DNA from: Rhodoferax sp. TS-BS-61-7
GTDB taxonomy: Bacteria; Pseudomonadota; Gammaproteobacteria; Burkholderiales; Burkholderiaceae_C
Direction: 5' to 3'
Length of the DNA: 64,000 bases
Assembly: GCF_002943465.1 (NCBI RefSeq)
Contig: NZ_PTQY01000009.1
Span: 62,001 to 126,000 of the forward strand
Position 1 is the first letter of the stretch. Each line of letters opens with the position of its first letter. The notes beneath the pieces were generated by a model. It made no database searches and was not told the DNA's origin. It saw nothing but the letters and a program-made list of their open reading frames with translations. The position numbers were made by a program, and so were the translations under genes. Positions 1 through 9,166 of this stretch are shown here, piece after piece.

Positions 1-1
1 G

Positions 2-889
2 ATCTTTATCAACAAAGACACCAAAGTCATCACCCAGGGTATCACTGGCAAGACCGGCCAGTTCCACACTGAAAAGTGCCAGGAATACGCAAACGGCAAG
101 AACGCCTTTGTGGCAGGCGTGAACCCCAAGAAAGCCGGCGAGTCGATTTTCAACATCCCGATTTACGCCTCCGTGAAGGAAGCTGCGTCGGAAACTGGCG
201 CTACGGTGTCGGTGATCTATGTGCCGCCATCTGGCGCCGCAGCCGCCATCTGGGAAGCTGTCGAGGCCGATCTGGACTTGGCGATCTGCATTACCGAAGG
301 CATTCCTGTGCGTGACATGCTGGAAGTGCGCAACCGCATGAAGGCCAAGGAAGCTGCCGGCGGCAAGAAGACCTTGCTGCTGGGTCCCAACTGCCCTGGT
401 CTGATTACGCCTGATGAAATCAAGATCGGCATCATGCCCGGTCACATCCACCGCAAGGGCCGTATCGGCGTGGTGTCCCGCTCCGGTACGCTGACGTACG
501 AAGCGGTGGCGCAATTGACCGAAATCGGTCTGGGTCAGTCGTCTGCAGTTGGCATTGGTGGTGACCCCATCAACGGTTTGAAGCACATCGACGTGATGCA
601 AGCGTTCAACGAAGATCCAGATACCGACGCGGTCATCATGATTGGTGAAATCGGCGGACCCGACGAAGCCGAAGCTGCTCGCTGGTGCAAGCTGAACATG
701 AAGAAGCCCATCGTTGGTTTCATCGCAGGCGTGACTGCTCCTCCCGGCAAGCGCATGGGCCACGCTGGTGCCCTGATCTCCGGTGGCGCGGATACCGCGG
801 ACGCCAAGCTGGCTGTGATGGAAGAGTGCGGCTTCAAGGTCACACGGAATCCGTCTGAAATGGCCAAATTGCTCAAGGCCATGCTGTAA
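2..889 (+). CDS. sucD: Succinyl-CoA synthetase alpha subunit, 5' end cut by window
   Basis: ADP/GDP-forming succinate-CoA ligase alpha subunit of the TCA cycle. It binds CoA and carries the catalytic phosphohistidine. The frame is open from base 2 and reads IFINKDTKVITQGITGKTG, the start of the CoA-binding Rossmann domain, so only about two residues are missing. The ligase signature around RMGHAGALISGG (His near visible residue 254) is present. The visible 295 residues match the usual length of about 290-297. sucC is expected just upstream, outside the window. A strong hairpin terminator follows the stop, so transcription of the sucCD unit probably ends here. Confidence 0.97.
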   Translation: MFINKDTKVITQGITGKTGQFHTEKCQEYANGKNAFVAGVNPKKAGESIFNIPIYASVKEAASETGATVSVIYVPPSGAAAAIWEAVEADLDLAICITEGIPVRDMLEVRNRMKAKEAAGGKKTLLLGPNCPGLITPDEIKIGIMPGHIHRKGRIGVVSRSGTLTYEAVAQLTEIGLGQSSAVGIGGDPINGLKHIDVMQAFNEDPDTDAVIMIGEIGGPDEAEAARWCKLNMKKPIVGFIAGVTAPPGKRMGHAGALISGGADTADAKLAVMEECGFKVTRNPSEMAKLLKAML

Positions 890-930
890 GCATGTCTGTA
901 TGGGTAAGGTCAGGCAGCTGACCTACACAC

Positions 931-970
931 AAGCCGGATGTCCTGAGGGACAATCCGGCTTTCGTATTTT
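931..970 (+). terminator. Rho-independent terminator of sucD
   Basis: Perfect stem AAGCCGGAT/ATCCGGCTT with an inner GTCC/GGAC extension and a TGAG loop, followed by a T-rich tract. It lies 41 bases past the sucD stop and 30 bases before the next start. Confidence 0.85.
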
Positions 971-999
971 GGAGTGGCGCACTCCGCACAAGGACTACC

Positions 1000-1701
1000 G
1001 TGGAAGAATTTCTAACAGCACATTTCTGGTTTGCCGTCGGTCAGATCATCATGATCGACATTCTGTTGGGTGGTGACAACGCCGTGGTGATTGCCTTGGC
1101 CTGCCGAAAATTGCCAGCGCACCAGCGCACCAAAGGCATTTTGTGGGGGACTGCTGGGGCGATCGTTTTGCGCGTGATATTGATCGCATTTGCGTTGACC
1201 TTGCTGCAGGTTCCGTATCTGAAGCTTGTTGGTGCGGCTCTGTTGTTGTGGATTGGCGTCAAATTGTTGGCGCCCCATGATGAGGATGAGCATTCCAACA
1301 TCCAGGGCAGTGACAAGCTGTGGGCGGCGGTCAAAACCGTGATCGTGGCCGACTTGGTCATGAGCGTGGACAACGTGATTGCCATCGCGGGTGCGGCAAC
1401 CGGTGCGGGCGGTGATCACCAGCTGCCATTGGTGATTTTTGGCCTGCTGGTAAGCATTCCCATCATCATTTGGGGGAGCCAGCTGGTTCTCAAGCTGATG
1501 GACCGCTTCCCCCTGATCATCACCGTGGGCGGCATGTTGCTGGGTTGGATCGCCGGGACCATGGCCCATGGAGACCCCGCCATGAAGGACGTATTGCCCC
1601 AAACCGCCGTCTGGAACTATGGCTTGGGTATTGCGGGTGCTTTGCTGGTCTATGCCCTGGGTTATCTCAGCCGCAAACGTGCAACAACGGTTGCAGAATA
1701 G
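1000..1701 (+). CDS. TerC-family integral membrane protein
   Basis: A 233-residue TerC/YjbE-type membrane protein. It begins with GTG at 1000, with AAGGA-like bases about 8 nt upstream. The N-terminal helix carries IDILLGGDNAVVIALA and a second half repeats the acidic signature as ADLVMSVDNVIAIAG, the paired Asp-containing motifs typical of the family. About seven hydrophobic segments are visible. Family members are linked to metal-ion export, especially manganese; the tellurite name is historical. A second TerC paralogue lies at 16667-17377, and unlike that one this copy has no riboswitch in its short leader. The substrate is inferred from the family only. Confidence 0.9.
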   Translation: MEEFLTAHFWFAVGQIIMIDILLGGDNAVVIALACRKLPAHQRTKGILWGTAGAIVLRVILIAFALTLLQVPYLKLVGAALLLWIGVKLLAPHDEDEHSNIQGSDKLWAAVKTVIVADLVMSVDNVIAIAGAATGAGGDHQLPLVIFGLLVSIPIIIWGSQLVLKLMDRFPLIITVGGMLLGWIAGTMAHGDPAMKDVLPQTAVWNYGLGIAGALLVYALGYLSRKRATTVAE

Positions 1702-1808
1702 GTCGTACTTCCGCTCATCGCTTTGAGTTCCCGCTTATCAAAAAGCAGGAATTGCGATGACTTATCGCCTTGTGAAGGGCCTGACTGTCTGATACTGTTA
1801 CAACTTTG

Positions 1809-1834
1809 CAGCGCCCTCTGTCTGGAGGGCGCTG
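1809..1834. other. Perfect 10-bp inverted repeat before the kinase operon
   Basis: CAGCGCCCTC, a six-base loop, then GAGGGCGCTG. It lies between the terC stop (1701) and the kinase gene and lacks a T-tract on either strand. It may be a weak terminator for terC or a structured leader or operator for the signalling operon. Confidence 0.5.
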
Positions 1835-1885
1835 TGGCTTATGTAGCTGGTGAAAATCAGCTTCACACAGGGTGAGGGGTGGCGA

Positions 1886-4552
1886 GTGGCGAAACGTTCT
1901 TCAAAAGCACAGGTGTTTTGGCGTACCGATTGGTTCGCCGGCATTGCCGTGGTGCTTGCCGCCGTCGGGTTGCACATCGCCACTGATTTTGTCGGTACTT
2001 TGGAGCGCCGCTTTTACGATTTTGCAAGTACCAGTACTTCGCGCCAGCCATCTGATCGCATTGCTGTGATTGCCATTGACGATCAGAGCATTGCCAATAT
2101 CGGACGCTGGCCATGGCCTAGAGATGTGCACGCCAAGCTGATTGACCAACTGGCGGCTGCCAAAGCCAAGACCATTGCGCATACGGCGTTCTTTATCGAG
2201 CCACAGGTGGACCCCGGCTTACAGTTCATCCGTAAGATGAAGGCTGTAATCAATACGCCTGGGGACGGTGCAGCGCCCAGTGTCCAATTGGTTCAGCTTA
2301 TTTCGGAAGCCGAGCAGGCATTGGATACCGATGCCAAGTTGGCGGCTAGTGTGCAAGCCGCGGGTAGTGTGTTGCTGCCTTCGGTGTATGTTTTGGGTGA
2401 GCCGCAGGGCCGCCCCGACGAGCCCCTGCCGGCCTACGCTGCTAAGAGTGCGGTAGATGAAAGCAGTGGTTACTCCGTTTTGGCCCAGCGGGGTCAGCAG
2501 CCACTGGAGTCATTGGGAAGCGTAGCCGCGGGTATCGGGCATCTGAATCAATTTCCTGACGTGGATGGCGCTGTGCGTTTGGAGCCCCTGCTCGTGAATT
2601 TTTACGGGAAGGCGATTCCGTCGATGGCGCTGTTGGCTGCTGTCCACAGTTTGAATTTGAGCGCGGCTGACATTCGATTGAATGTTGGCGAGTCTGTGCA
2701 GATCGGGCGCTTGAAAGTGAAAACCGATGAGGTGGCTTTGATGCTTCCCCAGTTCTACAAGGGACATGAAGGCAAGCCTGCGTTTGCAGTAGATTCTTTT
2801 TACGATGTCTTGAGCGGAAAGATCCCGGCAAGCAAATACACCGACAAAATCGTAATTATTGGTGCAACTGCGGCAGGTGTGGGAGTCCAATTTCCGGTGC
2901 CAGGACACGCTTCGCTGTCTCCCGCAGAAACCATTGCACACATCACTTCCAGCATATTGAGTGAGCATTTTATTGTTCAGCCGGGGTGGGGTGTTTGGGC
3001 CAGCTTGGGGGCGTTTTTGCTGGTGGCGGCCTATATTGTGTGGGCGCTGCCAAGGATGGGCGCTGGCGCGGCAGCGGTAGTGACTTTGGGGGCATTTGTA
3101 CTACTGTTGCTCTTGGAGTTCGGTTTGCTATCGGGCGGCGCTGTCTGGATCAAGCTGGTGTTTCCCGCGGCAGTGCTGGTACTTGGACATCTTGCCTTGA
3201 CCACCAAACGGTTTTTGATGACGGAGGCTGGCAAGGTTAAAGCAGACGAGGAATCCGCAGAAACCAACCGCATGATGGGTCTGGCCTTGCAGGGGCAAGG
3301 GCAGCTGGACATGGCGTTTGATCGATTTCGGCGAGTGCCCATGGGCGACGCGTTAATGGGCAATCTGTATAGCTTGGCGTTGGATTTCGAGCGCAAGCGT
3401 CAATTCAATAAAGCTGAGTCGGTGTACGAGCACATGGCTGCATTTGATGCTTCTTACAAGGACATCAAGGCCAAGTTGAACCGCGCTAAAAATCTGTCTG
3501 AAACGGTGATTCTGGGTAGTGGTGGCCATCCAGGTGGCACCATGCTGCTGGATGGTGGTGCAGTCGAAAAACCGATGCTGGGGCGCTACCAGGTGGAGAA
3601 AGAGCTGGGCAAAGGGGCCATGGGTGTGGTCTATCTTGGGAAAGACCCCAAGATTGGCCGTGTAGTGGCTATCAAAACCATGGCCTTAAGCCAGGAGTTT
3701 GCCGGAGAAGAGCTTACGGATGCCCGTGAGCGATTTTTCCGAGAAGCAGAGACGGCTGGGCGCCTGCAGCACCAGAATATCGTCACCATTTTTGATGCGG
3801 GCGAAGAACACGATTTGGCCTATATCGCCATGGAGTTCCTGAAGGGACGCGATTTGGTGGATTATTGCAAGGGAGGTAGTTTGCTTCCCGTGCCATTGGT
3901 TGCCAGCATTGTGGCAAGGGTGGCGGAGGCCTTGGCCTATGCCCACAAGCAGATGGTGGTGCACCGGGATATCAAGCCAGCCAACATCATGTATGAGCGG
4001 GAGAGCGATACCGTCAAGGTAACCGATTTCGGTATTGCCCGTATTACGGATTCCAGTAAAACAAAAACCGGCTTGGTTTTGGGGACCCCCAGTTTTATGT
4101 CCCCTGAGCAGCTGGCGGGAAAGAAAGTGGATGGTCGTTCAGATTTGTATTCTCTGGGCGTCATGCTTTTTCAAATGTTGACGGGGGTTCTGCCTTTTCG
4201 TGGGGACTCCATGGCCGAATTGATGTTCAAAATTGCCAACGAAGAGGCGCCGGATGTTCGCGCCATTCGTCCAGAAATACCCGAAGAGTTGGCGCGTATC
4301 GTGGCTTTGATGTTGCACAAACGCCCAGAGTTGCGTTACCAAGACGGGGGGCAGGTTGCGCTTGATTTGCGCAGTGCTGTGACTGACGGTATGTTGGGCG
4401 CAACTCCAAGTGTGGCTCTGGCCCAAGCGTCTCAGCCCGATTTTGCGGCAACCAACCCCAATTCGACGCCCGTGTATGACCGTACGGTGGCACAAACTGC
4501 CGTTCGTGATGCTGGCGCCCCCCCATCCGGGTCTACCGATATAGAGATTTGA
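1886..4552 (+). CDS. CHASE2-domain transmembrane serine/threonine protein kinase
   Basis: A receptor-type eukaryotic-like protein kinase of 888 residues from GTG 1886. I chose this start for the GAGGGG 8 nt upstream; the frame is open to a GTG at 1850. Order: one N-terminal membrane helix; an extracytoplasmic CHASE2 sensor (about residues 40-370) with the hallmark GRWPWPRDVHAKL; three membrane helices; a short TPR-like helical linker (about 460-530); then a kinase domain near 565-840. Visible catalytic elements are the Gly loop GKGAMGVVY, VAIK Lys597, HRDIKPAN with Asp695, and DFG Asp714. The tail is low-complexity. The downstream PP2C phosphatase and FHA protein are its likely partners. The ligand is unknown. 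Confidence 0.93.
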   Translation: MAKRSSKAQVFWRTDWFAGIAVVLAAVGLHIATDFVGTLERRFYDFASTSTSRQPSDRIAVIAIDDQSIANIGRWPWPRDVHAKLIDQLAAAKAKTIAHTAFFIEPQVDPGLQFIRKMKAVINTPGDGAAPSVQLVQLISEAEQALDTDAKLAASVQAAGSVLLPSVYVLGEPQGRPDEPLPAYAAKSAVDESSGYSVLAQRGQQPLESLGSVAAGIGHLNQFPDVDGAVRLEPLLVNFYGKAIPSMALLAAVHSLNLSAADIRLNVGESVQIGRLKVKTDEVALMLPQFYKGHEGKPAFAVDSFYDVLSGKIPASKYTDKIVIIGATAAGVGVQFPVPGHASLSPAETIAHITSSILSEHFIVQPGWGVWASLGAFLLVAAYIVWALPRMGAGAAAVVTLGAFVLLLLLEFGLLSGGAVWIKLVFPAAVLVLGHLALTTKRFLMTEAGKVKADEESAETNRMMGLALQGQGQLDMAFDRFRRVPMGDALMGNLYSLALDFERKRQFNKAESVYEHMAAFDASYKDIKAKLNRAKNLSETVILGSGGHPGGTMLLDGGAVEKPMLGRYQVEKELGKGAMGVVYLGKDPKIGRVVAIKTMALSQEFAGEELTDARERFFREAETAGRLQHQNIVTIFDAGEEHDLAYIAMEFLKGRDLVDYCKGGSLLPVPLVASIVARVAEALAYAHKQMVVHRDIKPANIMYERESDTVKVTDFGIARITDSSKTKTGLVLGTPSFMSPEQLAGKKVDGRSDLYSLGVMLFQMLTGVLPFRGDSMAELMFKIANEEAPDVRAIRPEIPEELARIVALMLHKRPELRYQDGGQVALDLRSAVTDGMLGATPSVALAQASQPDFAATNPNSTPVYDRTVAQTAVRDAGAPPSGSTDIEI

Positions 4553-4559
4553 CTGCGCA

Positions 4560-5345
4560 ATGATGTACCAGTTTTATGCCCACACGGATCCGGGCCGTGC
4601 AAGAGACAACAACGAGGATTCCGTTGCATTTGAAGAGAATGCCAAGGTGGCCGTATTGGCGGATGGCATGGGCGGATATAACGCGGGAGAAATTGCCAGT
4701 GGGATGGCCACCGCGTTTATCAAGTCCGAGCTAAGCCGATGGTTGCTGGAGGCGGGGGCGACTGCGCAGGCCAAGGAAGTGCGCCGTGCCATGGAGATCT
4801 GTGTTGACAATGCCAATATGGCCATCTTCAACTCGGCCAACTCCAATGCGGCGTACGCTGGTATGGGTACCACCTTGGTCGTGGGTGTTTTTCAGGATGA
4901 TCGCCTTTTGCTGGGGCATATTGGCGACTCTCGCTGCTACCGCTTGCGCAACGGCACGTTGACTCAAATTACCAAGGACCACTCTTTGCTGCAAGAGCAG
5001 ATTGACGCAGGCCTGATTTCTGTAGAGCAAGCAGCCACCTCTTCCATCAAAAATTTGGTGACACGCGCCTTGGGCGTAGAAGATGCAGTTGCGCTGGATG
5101 TCAATGAGCACGTGGTCGAACCGGGCGACTTGTATCTTATGTGCTCAGACGGCCTCTCGGATATGGTCGCCGACGAACTAATCGCTAGAATCGTATGCGA
5201 GGACGCGGGCTTGGACCAAAAGGCGGATTTGCTCATTTCTGCCGCCAATGACAATGGCGGTCGTGACAATATTTCGGTTTTGATGGTCTCGGTAAGCGAG
5301 GCAGCGGAACGGCGGGGTTTATTTGCCAGGCTGCTAGGGAAGTAG
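4560..5345 (+). CDS. PP2C-family serine/threonine phosphatase
   Basis: A 261-residue Stp1/PrpC-like metal-dependent protein phosphatase. Metal-binding motifs are visible: RDNNEDS near residue 18, LADGMGGYNAGE near 40, GHIGDSRCYRL, MCSDGLSDM, and the C-terminal DNGGRDNISV. It is cytosolic, with no signal peptide. It begins 7 bases after the kinase stop, so the two are almost certainly co-transcribed. By the usual logic of such pairs it should reverse phosphorylation by the CHASE2 kinase and dephosphorylate shared targets. Two adjacent ATG codons (4560, 4563) make the exact start ambiguous by one residue. Confidence 0.94.
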   Translation: MMYQFYAHTDPGRARDNNEDSVAFEENAKVAVLADGMGGYNAGEIASGMATAFIKSELSRWLLEAGATAQAKEVRRAMEICVDNANMAIFNSANSNAAYAGMGTTLVVGVFQDDRLLLGHIGDSRCYRLRNGTLTQITKDHSLLQEQIDAGLISVEQAATSSIKNLVTRALGVEDAVALDVNEHVVEPGDLYLMCSDGLSDMVADELIARIVCEDAGLDQKADLLISAANDNGGRDNISVLMVSVSEAAERRGLFARLLGK

Positions 5346-5391
5346 AGTACTGAGATTTTCCACAAACCAATTACAGGAAAAGGAGTCGATC

Positions 5392-6057
5392 ATGCCGAAG
5401 ATGATCGTTTCGATCGATGAGGTCGTGATCAAGGAAGTTCAGCTTACCAAAGACCGTACCACCTTGGGGCGTCGTCCCTACAACGATATTGTTATTGATA
5501 ACTTGGCTGTGAGCGGTGAGCACGCAGTGTTGTTGATGACGGGTAGTGAAGTGTTTTTGGAGGATCTCAATAGCACCAATGGCACCTATATCAATGGCAA
5601 GGCTGTGAAGAAGCAGCAGTTGCAAAACGGTGATGGCATTGAGATTGGCAAGTACAAAATCAAGTTCGTCGGTGATGGTGCTGCCGAGAATTTTGATAAG
5701 ACCATGGTGGTCCGGGCACGTCCTGCGGTGACTCCCCAGAGCGCCCCTGCATCGGGTTATCCGACAGCAGCGGGTGATTCCATGGGTTTGGGGGCTTTTC
5801 ATGCCGCGATCAAGGTTCTGTCTGGCGCAGCCTCTGGGCGTGAGGTCCCTTTGACCAAAGTGGTTACGACCATTGGAAAGCCAGGCGTGGCCGTTGCGGC
5901 GATTACCCGTCGGCAGCACGGCTACGTGGTGCACCATGTTGAAGGCGCAGGAAACCCCACCTTGAACGGGTCGCCGATTGGTTCAGATCCCATTTCGCTA
6001 AAAAATGGTGACTTGGTGGAGTTGGCTGGGACTCAAATGCAGTTTGTTCAAACCTGA
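5392..6057 (+). CDS. FHA-domain phosphothreonine-binding protein
   Basis: A 221-residue cytosolic protein preceded by a strong AAAAGGAG site. Residues about 20-95 form a canonical FHA domain: LGRRPYNDIVI, then SGEHAVLL and LNSTNGTYING, which hold the Arg/Ser/Asn residues that contact phosphothreonine. The C-terminal half (about 135-221) repeats a similar fold with TIGKPG, RRQHGY, TLNGSPI and NGDLVEL but lacks a clean STNGT motif, so it is probably a degenerate second FHA. It sits between the phosphatase and the cyclase. This fits an adaptor that reads phosphorylation by the kinase and carries it to the cyclase or ATPase; that link is inference. Confidence 0.92.
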   Translation: MPKMIVSIDEVVIKEVQLTKDRTTLGRRPYNDIVIDNLAVSGEHAVLLMTGSEVFLEDLNSTNGTYINGKAVKKQQLQNGDGIEIGKYKIKFVGDGAAENFDKTMVVRARPAVTPQSAPASGYPTAAGDSMGLGAFHAAIKVLSGAASGREVPLTKVVTTIGKPGVAVAAITRRQHGYVVHHVEGAGNPTLNGSPIGSDPISLKNGDLVELAGTQMQFVQT

Positions 6058-6114
6058 CTATTGTCCAGTCAGTAGACCTGGCCGTTTCCTCCATTTGATG
6101 CCGGTAGGTCTTCT

Positions 6115-8364
6115 ATGAAATCCATTGCAAAGCATTGGCGCAGGATCGCGGTAACGCTGATACCGGTGCTTTTCGCTTTGCTGCATGCGGTTGGTGTAGC
6201 CCGTATCGATGTCTTGCAGCGTCTTGATGACATCATTTACGATGCCCGCCTGCGTGCGACCATGCCGCGGACCTTGGATGATCGTGTGGTGATCGTCGAT
6301 ATTGACGAAAAAAGCCTTGCGGAGCTTGGGCGCTGGCCTTGGGGGCGTAACAAGCTTGCCGAACTGGTGGACACCTTGTTTGAAGACCAGCAAGTTGCCA
6401 TTCTCGGGTTTGATGTGGTGTTTGCGGAAGCAGATGAGAGCTCTGGCCTGACGCGGTTGAACCAGCTGGCCAGCCAGGAATTGAAAGACTACCCAGGATT
6501 TGCGGAGCGGCTGAGGCAACTGCAGCCTGACTTGGATTTTGACGCTGCATTTGCGCGTGCGATCGCGAATCGCCCTGTTGTGATGGGTTATTACCTGACC
6601 AGCGATAAAGACGGTCGGTCCAACGGGGTGTTGCCTGCACCGGCTTTGCGCCAATCGGCTTTGCAAGGACGGCAGATCAAAGCGACCTCCTGGACGGGGT
6701 ATGGCGCAAACATTGACAAACTGGCCCAAGCAGCACCCATGGCGGGGTTCTTCAACTCCATCACGGACGGTGACGGTGTGGTTCGCTCTTTGCCTTTGCT
6801 CGCAGAGTACAAAGGTGAATACTACGAATCCATTGCACTCGCCATGTTTCGCGTGATTGCAGGCATGCCAACTGTGGCGCCAGGGTTCTCCAATGAGCGG
6901 TTCTTGGCCAAAACCTACCAAGGGATGGATAGGGTTTTGTTGAAGCAGGGGGACAAAGCCCTTGCGATTCCTGTAGACGAACGCGTAGCAACTTTGGTCC
7001 CCTACCGAGGATATGGGGGGGTTAATGGGGGCTCTTTCCGCTACATCTCTGCGGCTGATATTGTGAGCAAGAGAGTGCCGTCTGGTGCATTAAAGGGAAA
7101 GATGGTGCTGCTCGGTACTACTGCGCCGGGATTGTTGGATTTGCGGGTCACTCCGGTTGGGGAGACGTATCCCGGGGTGGAGACCCATGCCAACATTATT
7201 TCGGCACTGCTGGATGGCAATGTACTGGTGAAACCGGACTATGCCGTGGGTTACGAGGTCGTCATGGTGTTGCTGTCTGGTCTATTGCTGGCGATCGGCT
7301 TGCCATTGCTTTCGGCCCCGCGGGCAGTCTTGCTCAGTGTGGTGGTGCTGGGCTTGTTGGCCAGTATGAATCTGTGGCTCTATCTGGGTTACGGATTGGT
7401 CCTTCCATTGGCGTCGGTGCTTACCATGGCCGTCACCGCATTTGGTTTGAACATGAGTTACGGCTATTTTGTAGAAAGCCGCTCCAAACGTGAACTTGCC
7501 AATCTATTTGGAACCTATGTGCCGCCGGAGTTGGTGGATGAAATGCTGAAAGATCCAGACAGCTACAGCATGCAGGCGACCAACCGCGAGTTGACAGTGA
7601 TGTTTTGCGACATGCGCGGATTTACCAAAATGTCCGAACAAATGGAGCCTACGCAGCTGCAGGCCTTGTTGACCGGTGTATTCAGTCGGCTAACGACACT
7701 CATTCGTGCCAATCGTGGGACGATTGACAAATACATGGGTGATTGCGTGATGGCTTTTTGGGGGGCGCCGGTGGAGACTGCGGAGCATGCCCATTTGGCA
7801 GTGAAGTCTGCCATGGAAATGGCGAATGCTGTCCGAGAGATCAATGCGGAGCACCGAGCCAACGGTTTGCCGGAGATCGGTATCGGTATTGGACTGAACA
7901 CCGGAACCATGTGTGTTGGGGACATGGGCTCCAATATCCGGAGAAGTTATACCGTGATTGGCGATGCGGTGAATTTGGGGTCCCGATTGGAGGGGCTCTC
8001 CAAAGTCTACGGAGTAGACATTGTGGTCAGTGAGAATGCTAAAAAACTGGCACCTGATTTTGCGTGGCAAGAGTTGGACAAGGTGCGTGTGAAGGGCAAG
8101 GAGCAGGCCGTATCGATCTACTGGCCTCTGGCCCCTTTGGATCGCATCAGTCCCGAAGTCACTGAGGAAGTGAAAACATGGTCCTCATTCTTGCGGGCCT
8201 ACCGTGCTCAGAACTGGGACCAGGCCGACGTGCTGTTAATTAACTTAATGCGCATGAACGCCAAAAAATACCTTTACCAACTCTATTCTGAAAGAGTAGC
8301 CTCCATGCGTTTGCTGCCATTTGACCCCGCGTGGGATGGTGCAACCAATTTCGAAACCAAATAG
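6115..8364 (+). CDS. CHASE2-domain class III adenylate/guanylate cyclase
   Basis: A 749-residue membrane receptor cyclase. After one N-terminal helix there is a CHASE2 sensor (about 30-370) with IVDIDEKSLAELGRWPWGR, very like the sensor of the upstream kinase. Three membrane helices follow (about 377-447), then a class III catalytic domain from about 490 to 670. FCDMRGF and YMGDCVMAFWGAP carry the two metal-binding aspartates; DKYMGD and YTVIGDAVNLGSRLEG carry purine- and transition-state-binding positions typical of bacterial adenylate cyclases. The product is probably cAMP, although the sequence alone does not fully exclude cGMP. The next gene encodes a matching phosphodiesterase. Confidence 0.93.
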   Translation: MKSIAKHWRRIAVTLIPVLFALLHAVGVARIDVLQRLDDIIYDARLRATMPRTLDDRVVIVDIDEKSLAELGRWPWGRNKLAELVDTLFEDQQVAILGFDVVFAEADESSGLTRLNQLASQELKDYPGFAERLRQLQPDLDFDAAFARAIANRPVVMGYYLTSDKDGRSNGVLPAPALRQSALQGRQIKATSWTGYGANIDKLAQAAPMAGFFNSITDGDGVVRSLPLLAEYKGEYYESIALAMFRVIAGMPTVAPGFSNERFLAKTYQGMDRVLLKQGDKALAIPVDERVATLVPYRGYGGVNGGSFRYISAADIVSKRVPSGALKGKMVLLGTTAPGLLDLRVTPVGETYPGVETHANIISALLDGNVLVKPDYAVGYEVVMVLLSGLLLAIGLPLLSAPRAVLLSVVVLGLLASMNLWLYLGYGLVLPLASVLTMAVTAFGLNMSYGYFVESRSKRELANLFGTYVPPELVDEMLKDPDSYSMQATNRELTVMFCDMRGFTKMSEQMEPTQLQALLTGVFSRLTTLIRANRGTIDKYMGDCVMAFWGAPVETAEHAHLAVKSAMEMANAVREINAEHRANGLPEIGIGIGLNTGTMCVGDMGSNIRRSYTVIGDAVNLGSRLEGLSKVYGVDIVVSENAKKLAPDFAWQELDKVRVKGKEQAVSIYWPLAPLDRISPEVTEEVKTWSSFLRAYRAQNWDQADVLLINLMRMNAKKYLYQLYSERVASMRLLPFDPAWDGATNFETK

Positions 8365-8374
8365 GGCATCACTT

Positions 8375-9166
8375 GTGAAAGTCCGTGTACTGGGTTGCTC
8401 TGGCGCCATTGCCCGAGATTGCAAAACCACATCGTTTCTGATTGACGGTCAGATACTGGTGGATGCGGGGACCGGTGTGGGCGATCTGACGCTGGCGGAA
8501 ATGGCGGCTATTGATGGTGTGTTTTTGTCGCACTCCCATTTGGATCACATTGCTGCGTTGCCGTTGATGGTGGATGCCGTCGCTTCGCAGCGTAGTCAAC
8601 CGCTGAATATTTATGCACTCGCCGGCACTATTGCCGCACTGAAGGCACATATTTTTAATGACGTGATATGGCCTGATTTCTCGCGCATACCCACTGCGCA
8701 AGCGCCATTTATCCGGTTCGTGGAAGTGGCGATTGGTGAGTGTGTTCGTTTGTTTGGCAAAACTATTGAGATATTGCCCGCTACACATACCGTGCCGGCC
8801 GCCGGTTTTGCTGTGAACGCCGGTGCTGGAAACTGGGTTTTTACAGGAGATACAGAGCGAAACCCAGCTTTGTGGGCCCGTATCAACCAGTTGCCAGTGG
8901 CCATGCTGGTCATAGAAACGGCCTTTAGTAACCGTGAAAAGGACTTGGCTAAGAAAAGCCTGCACCTTTCACCGCACTCCTTGTCTCAGGAGCTGGACTG
9001 TATTGCCAAGGGCGTGCGCTTCCCTATTTTTATTACCCATACCAAACCCGCGGAAACTGAGCTGATCATGGCTGAGATACAGCGCTTTGATCAGACACAG
9101 CCTTTTGGCCCGGATGTCATGCATGACATCCGTTGGTTGCGCGCGGGACAGGAGTTCGATCTATGA
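8375..9166 (+). CDS. Class II cyclic-nucleotide phosphodiesterase-like MBL-fold hydrolase
   Basis: A 263-residue metallo-beta-lactamase-fold protein resembling class II 3',5'-cyclic-nucleotide phosphodiesterases. It has an N-terminal VLGCSGAIARD strand, the zinc motif SHSHLDH (about residues 50-56), ATHTVPAAGF, FTGDTERNP, and a late ITHTKP. GTG at 8375 is chosen because it follows the cyclase stop by 10 bases, has AGGG upstream and starts exactly at the fold. An in-frame ATG at 8336 would overlap the cyclase. Paired with the cyclase it should switch off the cyclic-nucleotide signal. A general MBL hydrolase is the alternative. Confidence 0.85.
   Translation: MKVRVLGCSGAIARDCKTTSFLIDGQILVDAGTGVGDLTLAEMAAIDGVFLSHSHLDHIAALPLMVDAVASQRSQPLNIYALAGTIAALKAHIFNDVIWPDFSRIPTAQAPFIRFVEVAIGECVRLFGKTIEILPATHTVPAAGFAVNAGAGNWVFTGDTERNPALWARINQLPVAMLVIETAFSNREKDLAKKSLHLSPHSLSQELDCIAKGVRFPIFITHTKPAETELIMAEIQRFDQTQPFGPDVMHDIRWLRAGQEFDL

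Noticed and set aside
1000..1701. Tellurite resistance operon
   Set aside because: TerC alone without terZABDE does not indicate tellurite resistance; the Mn-linked role of the family is better supported.
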